NCBI GenBank assembly: GCA_036833805.1
Contig: DAITPA010000007.1
Coordinates: 1 to 51,339 of the forward strand
Reading direction: 5' to 3'
DNA length: 51,339 bases
Source of the DNA: PALSA-1196 sp036833805
GTDB lineage: Bacteria; Pseudomonadota; Gammaproteobacteria; Steroidobacterales; Steroidobacteraceae
Below, piece by piece: positions 43,740 to 51,339 of the stretch; within the stretch, counting starts at the first letter, position 1; the number at the start of each line of letters is the position of its first letter. The notes beneath the pieces are model-generated. The model did not search any database and had not been told where the DNA came from. It saw only the letters and a program-made list of their open reading frames with translations. Position numbers and translations under genes: made by a program.

Positions 43740-45086
43740 TTGCACGCCATTCTTGACGATGCCGCGCGCCGCGCGCGCGCATACCTTGCCGGGCTCAACG
43801 AGCGCTCGGTTGCACCGAGCGCTGCCGCGGTGGCCGCTTTGCGGCAGCTCGATGAGCGGCTTCCTGAAAGTTCGAGTGATGCGGCAGAGACGCTCGCGCT
43901 TCTTGACCGGATCGTATCGCCCGCGACGCTTGCGAGTGCCGGCCCCAGGTTCTTCGGCTTTGTCATCGGCGGCTCGCTTCCCGGGGCTCTCGCGGCAAAC
44001 TGGCTCGCGGGCGCCTGGGACCAGAATGCAGGCCTATATCGGACGATGCCGGGCGTCTCGCATCTTGAAGTCGTGGCACTGCGCTGGCTTGTCGATCTGT
44101 TCGACCTTCCAGCCGGCAGCGGCGGGGCATTCGTAACCGGCGCAACGGTCGCAAATTTCACAGCGCTCGCAGCTGCAAGGAACGCGGTGCTCGCGCGCGT
44201 CGGCTGGAACATCGAAGCGGATGGATTGTTTGGCGCACCGCCGATCACGGTATTGACCGGCGGCGAGGCGCATCCGACACTTTTGAAGTCCCTGGGTATG
44301 CTGGGACTCGGTCGCGCGCGGATCGTGCGCGTGCCGGTGGATGCACAGGGCCGCATGCGCGCGGATGCGCTGCCAGCGATCCACGGACCCACCGTCCTGT
44401 GTCTGCAGGCGGGCAACGTCAACACAGGCTCGTTTGATCCATTTGAAGATCTCATCGCGCCCGCGCGCGCCGCCGGCGCGTGGGTGCATGTGGACGGCGC
44501 TTTTGGCCTGTGGGCGAAAGCCTCTGCCGCGCTGCGGCCCTTGACGCGCGGGCTCGAGCATGCGGATTCCTGGGCTACCGATGCGCACAAATGGCTGAAT
44601 GTGCCGTACGACAGCGGCCTTGCATTCGTGCGTGACGCCAACACATTAAAGGCGGCGATGGCTATCACAGCGGAGTATTTGCCCACGGAAACGGCCGAGC
44701 GCAATCCGTCCGACTTCACGCCGGAATTATCGCGCCGCGCGCGTGGCGTTGAAGTTTGGGCAGCGTTGTGCTCACTCGGCCGCGCGGGGCTTGCGGAGCT
44801 GTTCGAGAGAAATTGCCGTCAGGCGCGGCGTTTTGGCGCCGCCTTGACGCGCGCGGGCCACGAAGTGCTGAACGACGTGGTGTTGAATCAGGTACTGGTT
44901 GCGTTCGGGGACCCCGAGCGCACCCGGCGCGTGATCGCGGCCATCCAGGAGGAGGGCACCTGCTGGTGCGGGGGGACCGTTTGGCAGGGGCGCACGGCGA
45001 TGCGCATCAGCGTGTGCAGTTGGGCGACCACGGATGCGGATGTCGAGCAAAGCCTCGCAGCCATTCTGCGCCTCGCCGCACACTAG
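43740..45086 (+). CDS. PLP-dependent decarboxylase/aminotransferase-like enzyme (group II type)
   Basis: About 448 residues of fold-type I PLP enzyme, closest in pattern to group II amino-acid decarboxylases and their bacterial relatives. Visible are FFGFVIGGSLPGALAANWLA, GGAFVTGATVANFTALAAAR, CLQAGNVNTGSFDPFEDL, the PLP Asp in VHVDGAFGLWA, and the Schiff-base Lys in SWATDAHKWLNVPYDSG. The start is a TTG with a strong GGGGGG tract 8 nt upstream; the frame stays open upstream through the divergent RDD gene, but nothing there resembles the family. The substrate is unknown; the usual sub-family name is 'aspartate aminotransferase family' or 'tyrosine/Trp decarboxylase-like'. Confidence 0.9.
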   Translation: MHAILDDAARRARAYLAGLNERSVAPSAAAVAALRQLDERLPESSSDAAETLALLDRIVSPATLASAGPRFFGFVIGGSLPGALAANWLAGAWDQNAGLYRTMPGVSHLEVVALRWLVDLFDLPAGSGGAFVTGATVANFTALAAARNAVLARVGWNIEADGLFGAPPITVLTGGEAHPTLLKSLGMLGLGRARIVRVPVDAQGRMRADALPAIHGPTVLCLQAGNVNTGSFDPFEDLIAPARAAGAWVHVDGAFGLWAKASAALRPLTRGLEHADSWATDAHKWLNVPYDSGLAFVRDANTLKAAMAITAEYLPTETAERNPSDFTPELSRRARGVEVWAALCSLGRAGLAELFERNCRQARRFGAALTRAGHEVLNDVVLNQVLVAFGDPERTRRVIAAIQEEGTCWCGGTVWQGRTAMRISVCSWATTDADVEQSLAAILRLAAH

Positions 45087-45163
45087 AGGCAGATCGGGGA
45101 TAATGGCTTGTGCCCAGCGATAACCTGCCTGTTGCGAGTTGCGCCAGCCGCGGTGCGCGCGGC

Positions 45164-45397
45164 TTCCACTACACCGACTGCGGCTCGAGCGCGACGATCG
45201 GCGAGTCGCGCGCCTCGGTCGCGATTGGAGCCTTGCGTTTCGGGCGACAGCGCGCGTGGCTTGCCCGGATGTTCCTGCAGGTGAGCGTGCTCATCGGCTT
45301 TCATAATCGTGTCGCAGTCATGAAGTCCTGGATCTATCGCTCTGTGTTCTCGCGGCGCGGCTCGCGTCTGATCACGCGCTCATCGCGTCCTTCTTAA
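45164..45397 (+). pseudogene. C-terminal remnant of a type II NADH dehydrogenase
   Basis: Only about 77 residues are left, and they match the end of NDH-2 (Ndh) enzymes: FHYTDCGSSATIGESRA (family pattern F-x-Y-x-D-x-G-x-x-A-T-I-G), IGALRFGRQRAWLARMFLQV and SVLIGFHNRVAVMKSW, ending in RGSRLITR. These are the membrane-anchoring C-terminal part. The FAD- and NADH-binding domains (~330 residues) are absent. The frame is open upstream to a GTG at 45110, but that part has no NDH-2 resemblance. I infer a deletion remnant between the PLP enzyme and the ABC exporter. It ends four bases before the ABC gene start. Confidence 0.72.
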
Positions 45398-45400
45398 CAG

Positions 45401-47272
45401 ATGGCGAATTTCGCGCATCCCGCGGGCCGTGCCCGTGCGGCCGCAGCTGTCGCCGCTGCAGCCGGCGCCGAGCCGAAGACGCTGCGTGGCTTCTTCGGCG
45501 TTTTCCGTTACAGCCGCCGTGCGCTCGAGCTCGTGTGGGGCACGAACCCGGGGCTCACCGTGGCCCTGGCGGTTCTCACTCTGATCGCAGGAATATTGCC
45601 GGCCGGCGTTGCCTACATCGGCTCGCTGATCGTGGACGCGGTCGTGGCTGCCATGAAGCGCCCTGGCGGCGGCGTCGGGCATGTGATCGATCTCGTGCTC
45701 CTCGAGGGTGCGCTCGTGGCCTCAAGCGCCGCGGCGCAACGCGGCATCTCGCTCTGCCAGTCGCTCCTGCGGGCGCAGCTTGGGCAGCGCGTCAACGTGA
45801 TGATCCTCGAGAAGGCGTTGACGCTCGAGCTGCAACACTTCGAGGACTCGGAGTTCTACGACAAATTGACGCGGGCGCGACGCGAGGCCTCGAGCCGGCC
45901 GCTGTCGCTCGTCATGCGCACCTTCGGACTGGCGCAGAACGGCATCTCGCTCGTAAGCTACGGGACGCTGCTCGCGCGCTTCTCGCCGTGGGCTGTGGCC
46001 GTGTTGCTGCTCGCAGGCCTACCGGCGTTCATCGCCGAGGCCAAATTCTCCGGCGACGCATTCCGCCTATTTCGCTGGCGCTCGCCCGAGACTCGCATGC
46101 AGACCTACCTTGAGACCGTGCTGGCGCGTGAGGACCACGCGAAGGAAGTGAAGCTATTTGGACTTGGCGCGCGATTCTTGCAGCGCTATCGGGACATCTT
46201 CGGACGCCTGTATCGCGAGGATCGCGCCTTGACCATCCGACGCGATGCCTGGGGCTTTGCTCTTGGCCTGATCGCAACGCTTGCGCTCTACGGCGCCTAC
46301 GCTTGGATCGCGATCTCGGCCGCGCGCGCGCTCATCTCGCTCGGGCAAATGACGATGTATCTGCTGCTCTTTCGGCAAGGCCAGGCCGCCGTGTCGGCGA
46401 GCCTTTCCGCCGTCGGCGGCATGTATGAGGACAATCTGTATCTGTCGACGCTCTATGAGTATCTCGAGACGGAAGTGCCGCCGCAGGGCGGTGCGATACA
46501 ACACGGACCGCAGCCCGAGGACGGCGTGCGCTTTGAGGATGTGAGTTTCAGCTACCCGGATGCGGCCGAAGCTGCGCTTGAGCATGTGACCCTGCATCTT
46601 AAGCCCGGCGCAAGTGTTGCGCTCGTCGGGGAGAACGGCTCAGGCAAGACGACATTGATCAAGCTTCTGACACGCCTCTACCGGCCGACCGGCGGACGCA
46701 TTCTCCTTGATGGGCTCGATCTTAGGGATTGGGACGAGGGCGCTCTGCGCCAAAGGATCGGCGTCATCTTTCAGGACTTCGCCCGCTATCAAATGCTGGT
46801 CGGGGAAAACGTCGGCGCCGGGGACGATCAGTACTTCGAGGATGAAGCGCGCTGGCGCGAGGCGGCGAGCAAAGGTCAGGCGAGCGAGTTCATCAACACT
46901 CTGCCGCAGGGCTACCATACGCAGCTTGGCAAATGGTTTCGTGACGGCCGCGAGCTCTCCGGCGGCCAATGGCAGAAAATCGCATTGGCGCGCGCGTTCA
47001 TGCGCACGCGAGCGGATGTGCTGGTGCTCGATGAGCCGACCGCGGCGATGGATGCGCAGGCCGAAGCGGACGTGTTCGAGCATTTTCGCAAGCTCGCACT
47101 CGGGCGCATCACGATCCTGATCTCGCATCGCTTCTCGACGGTGCGCATGGCGGATCAGATCGCGGTGCTCGAGCACGGGCGCATTGTTGAGCGCGGCAGT
47201 CACGAGGAACTCATGGCCTTGAACGGCCGCTACGCGCACCTCTTTACCCTGCAGGCCAAGGCGTATCGCTAA
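45401..47272 (+). CDS. ABC transporter, fused permease and ATP-binding subunit
   Basis: A 623-residue half-transporter of the exporter type, functional as a homodimer. The N-terminal ~340 residues hold six membrane helices (LALAVLTLIAGILPAGVAYI-like first helix, TLALYGAYAWIAISAARALI later). The ATPase follows: RFEDVSFSYPDAAEAALEHV, Walker A GENGSGKTTL (about 411-420), the signature LSGGQWQKIALARAF, Walker B VLVLDEPTAAMD and a switch His in LISHRFSTVRMADQI. The substrate is unknown (drug, lipid or peptide). Its stop overlaps that of treY on the other strand. Confidence 0.93.
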   Translation: MANFAHPAGRARAAAAVAAAAGAEPKTLRGFFGVFRYSRRALELVWGTNPGLTVALAVLTLIAGILPAGVAYIGSLIVDAVVAAMKRPGGGVGHVIDLVLLEGALVASSAAAQRGISLCQSLLRAQLGQRVNVMILEKALTLELQHFEDSEFYDKLTRARREASSRPLSLVMRTFGLAQNGISLVSYGTLLARFSPWAVAVLLLAGLPAFIAEAKFSGDAFRLFRWRSPETRMQTYLETVLAREDHAKEVKLFGLGARFLQRYRDIFGRLYREDRALTIRRDAWGFALGLIATLALYGAYAWIAISAARALISLGQMTMYLLLFRQGQAAVSASLSAVGGMYEDNLYLSTLYEYLETEVPPQGGAIQHGPQPEDGVRFEDVSFSYPDAAEAALEHVTLHLKPGASVALVGENGSGKTTLIKLLTRLYRPTGGRILLDGLDLRDWDEGALRQRIGVIFQDFARYQMLVGENVGAGDDQYFEDEARWREAASKGQASEFINTLPQGYHTQLGKWFRDGRELSGGQWQKIALARAFMRTRADVLVLDEPTAAMDAQAEADVFEHFRKLALGRITILISHRFSTVRMADQIAVLEHGRIVERGSHEELMALNGRYAHLFTLQAKAYR

Positions 47273-50190
47273 CTCGCACTCGCGGCGAGCAACGCTACCG
47301 GAAAGTTCGCAAGAGCAGCGCTGACCGGGACAAAGCGCGCGCCTGCGCGTGCCTCGGCTGCAATGACGCTGCCATCCAGAATGTTGTGCAAGGCTGCTGC
47401 GCCGAAGCGGCGCGGCAGCTCGATCGCGGTATCGGTCCACACGTCCGCACCGAGCGGCAGGACTTCGCGTTCGCCCAACAGGCGCACATACAGGCGCGGA
47501 ATAATCACGAGTACCGATTCGGTCGCCAATCGGCGCGCATACACGCACAGGTGGCTTGCGTGTTCTCCCACGACCGTTGCCGGCAGATACGCGCCGTCCC
47601 TGAAAAGGGCTGCATGCGCTTTTCTAAACTGCAATGCCCTCCATGTGACGTAGAGTTTTGCGCGGCCGTCGCTCAGGTTCGAAAGCAGCGCGCGCGCGAA
47701 GCCGGGATCGGCATCACCGTGAGCCTCGAGAGCTGCGAGCAGGCGCGCGCGCCGCTCGTAGTCCACCGTACGCCGGTTGTCCGGATCGACGAGCGAGAAG
47801 TCGAGTGTGTCGTTGCCCTGGTAGATATCCGGCACTCCGGGCGCGGTCAGCTTGCAGAGCGTCTGCGAAAGAGAGTTCAAGACGCCAAAGCGCGCGACCC
47901 GTTGTTGCGCCAACCTGATGTCCTGCAGAAATAAATTTCCGTCGCGCGGCTCAAGAAGCGCGCGTACAAACTGCGTGAGCGCATCTTCGTACTCTTTGCT
48001 GCGGTCGGACCAGCTGGTGCGACTCTTCGCTTCGCGCGAAGCCTTGATCATGTACGCTGCAATCCGTTGCGCGTAGGCATGCACGGCGGCCGCGTCCATT
48101 TCCTCAAGCGGCCAGCTGCCCAAGAGAATCTGATACAGCAGATACTCCTGGTTAGGACCAGGAGCGGGGCGGCCTTCGATGTCACGCTTGCGCAGCCGGT
48201 TCATGCGCCGCCAGCGCGTGATCATCTGCCGCCATAAGCTCGGCATTTCCGAGAGCACATCGATGCGCACGCGGGTATCTTCGGAACGCTTCGTGTCGTG
48301 CGTGGAAGTCGAGAGCATCTCGTGCGGCCAGTGCTTTTGGCGGTACTTCGCGTCGGTGTGAAAAGCGCGAACGCTTATGCCAAACGCGTCTGGATCTGAG
48401 CCGACTTCGTTGAGCGCAGCCAGCCGATGGAAACGATACAGCGCGGTGTCTTCAACGCCTTTGGCGGTTACGGGCGCGGTCAACTGCTGGAACTTCATCG
48501 CGAATGCGCGCACGCGCTCGCGCGCCGACTCGTTTTCTGCAGACACCTCGATGAGCAGTGCGGTGCGCACGAATTCGTATATTTCGTAATAAATCCCGGA
48601 GTCCCGCCCTTTGGCGCGCGCGACCGCCCAGTCGATGAAGCGCCGATCCTCTGCGGACACCGAATCGGTGACGTAGGTGCGATACACCGGAAAGCACGCA
48701 ATGATCTCCGTTAGCACCTGCCGCAGACTGCGAAAGGTGAAGTCGCGCGTGTTGCGATCCGCGCGCGCGATACGTGCGAGCTGGTTCGTCAACACGGTAA
48801 GCTCGGAGGACAATGCGGTGTCAAGAATCAGCCGCTTGGCGTCGTAGGCGATCTCCTGCCACTCAGCCGGCTCTCCAATGAAGGCATGATAGGTGCGGCT
48901 GAGCCGGCTCTTCGCTGCCGGGTCGATGAACAGTCCGTTCACGACATTCATAAAGTTATAGCCGGTCGTACCGTGCACGGGCCAGGTGGACGGCAGCCGC
49001 TCGAAGCCCGCCGTAATTTTTTCCACGATTAGATACAGCGGCAGCGTGCCACTTTGCACGTTTGCAACCCCGGTTGCGCTCGCCGCGCGGCTCTGCAGAC
49101 GGCGGAAATACTGCTCCGGATCGTAGAGCCCATCAGGATGATCGATGCGCAGGCCGTCGAGCTTGCCCGTTCGCAGGAGCTCAAGAGTGAGCCGGTGCGT
49201 GTTCTCAAGCACCGTCTCGTTCTCCATGCGCAAGGCTGCGAGGTCATTGACGTCGAAGAAGCGCCGGTAGTTGATCTCGTCCGATGCGACGCGCCAGGAG
49301 GCCAGCCGGTAGGCCTGCGTCTCGAGAAGCTCGTGCAAGGCATCGGAGCTTGCCGCCACGGCCGGATCGCCGCGTAGGCCGGCCACGAACTGGTCAATGG
49401 CATCGCTGATGAGCGGATGAGCCGCGCACATGGCGGCGAGACGGCGCTTATGAACTTCCTTGTCGCGGTTGCGCTCGGCCGCAGCGTCCTCCGTGGCGTC
49501 GTTACGGTCGGGTAGATGGCCGAACGCTGCGATCAGACTCTCAAATTCTGCTTGCGCCTCCGGCGCCAAGGCGTCGGGGTTCATAAGTTTGCGCGCGGGT
49601 TCGAGAATGCGCGGGTAGCTTCGCGGGTCGAGCGGGAAGCGGTGTTCGTGGTAGTAGATGGCAAATATGCCGGCCGCACGTTCGAAGCGCGGCTCAAGCT
49701 CGCGGCGCTCGAGGACGCGGCCGTAAGATTCCCCGAGCACCGGAACTAAGAGCTTGCCCGCAAGCGCAGGATTGGCCGGCTGCCAGTCGATGTCAAAGAA
49801 CGCGGCATACAACGACGCGGCACCGTTCTCGAGCACATCCATCCACCAGGCATTGTCCGAACCCATGATGCCGACATGGTTCGGAACGATGTCGAGGATC
49901 TGTCCCATGGCGTGCGCGCGCAGCGTCGCGACGAAGTGCTCGAAATCCGCCGCGTCGGCGATCTCGGGGTTGAGCGCGTTGTGATCGACTACGTCATAGC
50001 CGTGAGTGCTTCCCGGGCGTGCGCGAAAATACGGCGAACAATAGACGTGACTCACCCCGAGGCGCGCAAGATAGGGGATGAGCTCGGTCGCCTGACGCAG
50101 GCTAAAGGCGCCGTTCAGCTGCAATCTGTAGGTGGCGCGCGGGATGATCGCGTGCGCGCTGCCTAAAGCCGGTAGCTCAGGCGCTGACAC
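47269..50190 (-). CDS. treY: Malto-oligosyltrehalose synthase (TreY)
   Basis: GH13 enzyme that turns the reducing end of a malto-oligosaccharide into a trehalose unit, first step of the TreY-TreZ pathway. About 973 residues. Visible are ATYRLQLNGAFSLRQATELI at the start, GVSHVYCSPYFRARPGSTHG, the conserved DIVPNHVGIMG, the nucleophile region KLDGLRIDHPDGLYDP, GTTGYNFMNVVNGLF, and VKGVEDTALYRFHRLAALNE. I place the start at the GTG at 50190, which has GGAG 7 nt upstream and overlaps the treZ stop by 14 bases; an ATG at 50235 is also in frame but lacks a ribosome site. It is coupled to treZ upstream and has a tail-to-tail 4-bp overlap with the ABC transporter. Confidence 0.96.
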   Translation of the reverse strand: MSAPELPALGSAHAIIPRATYRLQLNGAFSLRQATELIPYLARLGVSHVYCSPYFRARPGSTHGYDVVDHNALNPEIADAADFEHFVATLRAHAMGQILDIVPNHVGIMGSDNAWWMDVLENGAASLYAAFFDIDWQPANPALAGKLLVPVLGESYGRVLERRELEPRFERAAGIFAIYYHEHRFPLDPRSYPRILEPARKLMNPDALAPEAQAEFESLIAAFGHLPDRNDATEDAAAERNRDKEVHKRRLAAMCAAHPLISDAIDQFVAGLRGDPAVAASSDALHELLETQAYRLASWRVASDEINYRRFFDVNDLAALRMENETVLENTHRLTLELLRTGKLDGLRIDHPDGLYDPEQYFRRLQSRAASATGVANVQSGTLPLYLIVEKITAGFERLPSTWPVHGTTGYNFMNVVNGLFIDPAAKSRLSRTYHAFIGEPAEWQEIAYDAKRLILDTALSSELTVLTNQLARIARADRNTRDFTFRSLRQVLTEIIACFPVYRTYVTDSVSAEDRRFIDWAVARAKGRDSGIYYEIYEFVRTALLIEVSAENESARERVRAFAMKFQQLTAPVTAKGVEDTALYRFHRLAALNEVGSDPDAFGISVRAFHTDAKYRQKHWPHEMLSTSTHDTKRSEDTRVRIDVLSEMPSLWRQMITRWRRMNRLRKRDIEGRPAPGPNQEYLLYQILLGSWPLEEMDAAAVHAYAQRIAAYMIKASREAKSRTSWSDRSKEYEDALTQFVRALLEPRDGNLFLQDIRLAQQRVARFGVLNSLSQTLCKLTAPGVPDIYQGNDTLDFSLVDPDNRRTVDYERRARLLAALEAHGDADPGFARALLSNLSDGRAKLYVTWRALQFRKAHAALFRDGAYLPATVVGEHASHLCVYARRLATESVLVIIPRLYVRLLGEREVLPLGADVWTDTAIELPRRFGAAALHNILDGSVIAAEARAGARFVPVSAALANFPVALLAASAS

Positions 50191-51339
50191 TGCCACGCTC
50201 CAGGAGCCACGTGACGCTCCAGGGCGCAAGCTCATTCTTCGCTATCGCGCCATGCATATCCGGATGAGTGGCGAAGATCACGCGCCCGGCTGCGCGACCG
50301 ACGACCGGCATCGCGGTCGGCGTCAGGTTCGCACGCACGTGCAGCACAGAGAGGCCCGCTAGTCTCCAATCGACAGCGAATGCGCCGTTTGCCGATAGCT
50401 GCATACAATTGCCGGAACGGATTGCCGGAACGAGGGGCTCGATGTCGCGATGGCGGATCGCGAGCAGGCGCCGGTACTGCTCGAGCCACTGCGCGTGCGC
50501 GCTCTGTGTGAGCTTGCTCCAATCAAGGTGCGCCGCCTGGAACGTTTCGACGGCGGCGGGGTCCGGCAGTTCATTGGCAGCGGAGAACTTGCCGAAGCGG
50601 GCGAACTCCTGGCGCCGCCCTGCGCGGATCTTCACGCTGAGCTCGGCGCTCATGTCGCAGAAGTAAGGGAACGGCTCGAGCGCTCCCCATTCCTCTCCCA
50701 TGAAGAGCATCGGTGGAGCGGGCGCCAGCAGCAGCAGTGCGGCAGCGGCCAGACGCGCCGCATCGCTTTTCACGAGACTCGTCAAGCGCTCGCCATGCGC
50801 GCGATTGCCTATCTGGTCGTGGTTCTGCAGAAACGACACGAAGGCCGTCGGCGGCAGATGTGCGCTCGGCTCACCGCGCACTTTGTTGTCCTGGTAGTGG
50901 GACACTTCTCCTTGATAGGCAAATCCCTGAGCAAGGCTGCGGCACAGAAGCTCATGCGGCCGCTCGGCATAGTCTGAGTAGTAGCCGTCGGTCTCGCCGG
51001 TCAAGAGCACGTGCAGGCAGTGGTGCAGGTCGTCGTTCCATTGCGCCTCGTGCGTCTCGGCCGCAGCGGGCGCGCCGAGATAGCGCGCCTCGTTGGCGTT
51101 GTTCTCGAGAACCAAATAAATCGGCCGCTCGCTGCCCGGCCCGGCGCGCAGCTTGCGTGCGAGCTCTGTGAAGATGTGCGGGTTGCTGTCGTCGATGATG
51201 GCGTGCACCGCGTCAAAGCGCAGCCCGTCGAAGCGATACTCCTCGAGCCAGTAGAGCGCGTTGTGGATGAAGAAGTCGCGCACCGTTCTGCTGCCGGGTC
51301 CGTCGAAATTGATCGCGGAGCCCCAGGGCGTGTGACGAC
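50177..51339 (-). CDS. treZ: Malto-oligosyltrehalose trehalohydrolase (TreZ), 5'-partial
   Basis: GH13 enzyme that releases free trehalose from maltooligosyl-trehalose, second step of the pathway. The gene begins beyond the right edge; the visible part is about 386 residues. The frame runs from the edge with HTPWGSAINFDGPGSRTVRDF, the usual TreZ segment. It continues with EEYRFDGLRFDAVHAI (nucleophile Asp), VLENNANEARYL (acid/base Glu), SFLQNHDQIGNRAHGERL (third catalytic Asp) and LFMGEEWGALEPFPYF. The C-terminal beta-sandwich ends near LLERGSVSA. It is upstream of treY and overlaps its start. TreX or a glycogen enzyme may lie further upstream. Confidence 0.96.
   Translation of the reverse strand, partial: RHTPWGSAINFDGPGSRTVRDFFIHNALYWLEEYRFDGLRFDAVHAIIDDSNPHIFTELARKLRAGPGSERPIYLVLENNANEARYLGAPAAAETHEAQWNDDLHHCLHVLLTGETDGYYSDYAERPHELLCRSLAQGFAYQGEVSHYQDNKVRGEPSAHLPPTAFVSFLQNHDQIGNRAHGERLTSLVKSDAARLAAAALLLLAPAPPMLFMGEEWGALEPFPYFCDMSAELSVKIRAGRRQEFARFGKFSAANELPDPAAVETFQAAHLDWSKLTQSAHAQWLEQYRRLLAIRHRDIEPLVPAIRSGNCMQLSANGAFAVDWRLAGLSVLHVRANLTPTAMPVVGRAAGRVIFATHPDMHGAIAKNELAPWSVTWLLERGSVSA

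Overview
The window is GC-rich and densely packed with typical Gram-negative chromosomal genes: a TonB-dependent receptor, tripartite efflux pumps with outer-membrane lipoproteins, a cyclic beta-1,2-glucan synthase, a Fur box and many lipoproteins. Together with the DUF2844/DUF3443 pair, a DUF6515 protein, a DUF6356 protein and a quinoprotein-type SoxYZ-like carrier, this suggests a proteobacterium, probably a gammaproteobacterium near Steroidobacter/Xanthomonadales-like groups. The placement is an inference. A run of ten Ns marks an assembly gap. No rRNA, tRNA, CRISPR array, prophage or insertion sequence was seen.

Layout. 1-9.2 kb: the C-terminal part of a TonB-dependent receptor, then a TetR regulator divergent from a NodT/EmrA/EmrB-type efflux operon with two matching palindromic operators between them, then a NarL-type sensor kinase/response regulator pair. 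9.2-13.3 kb: a truncated porin-like gene behind a strong Fur box, a DeaD-type RNA helicase, a small GNAT-like protein and a solitary beta-class DNA methyltransferase. 13.6-22.1 kb: a very large cyclic glucan synthase (NdvB type), followed by a small coiled-coil lipoprotein and a hairpin terminator.

22.9-25.3 kb: a three-gene operon of a periplasmic metallo-beta-lactamase-fold hydrolase, a fused SoxY-SoxZ-like carrier and a rhodanese-like CHESCW protein. This is the 'quinoprotein relay' set, here with no quinoprotein dehydrogenase beside it. 25.3-28.6 kb: the DUF3443/DUF2844 secreted pair, and two envelope proteins that share a duplicated Cys/Trp module. 28.5-32.9 kb: an RND efflux permease and its adaptor. 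33.1-34.4 kb: a decayed di-haem oxidoreductase. 34.4-36.4 kb: an Lrp/AsnC regulator with a nested palindromic operator, divergent from a DUF6356 protein and a YeiH-type putative exporter that is interrupted by the assembly gap.

36.8-38.8 kb: a receiver-adenylate cyclase gene overlapping, and translationally coupled to, a NYN-nuclease/LOTUS-like gene. 39-43.6 kb: FolE, a hypothetical exported protein, TypA/BipA, DUF2721 and an RDD membrane protein. 43.7-47.3 kb: a PLP-dependent decarboxylase-like enzyme, the C-terminal remnant of a type II NADH dehydrogenase and an ABC exporter. 47.3 kb to the end: TreY and the C-terminal part of TreZ, which make trehalose from alpha-glucan.

Themes are envelope traffic and stress (three exporters, a glucan synthase, trehalose), local autoregulation visible as palindromes, and gene decay in three places (truncated porin, di-haem oxidoreductase, NDH-2). 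The best candidates for something undescribed are the cyclase/NYN pair with its degenerate receiver and altered cyclase substrate site, the orphaned quinoprotein relay trio, and the duplicated-module envelope pair.
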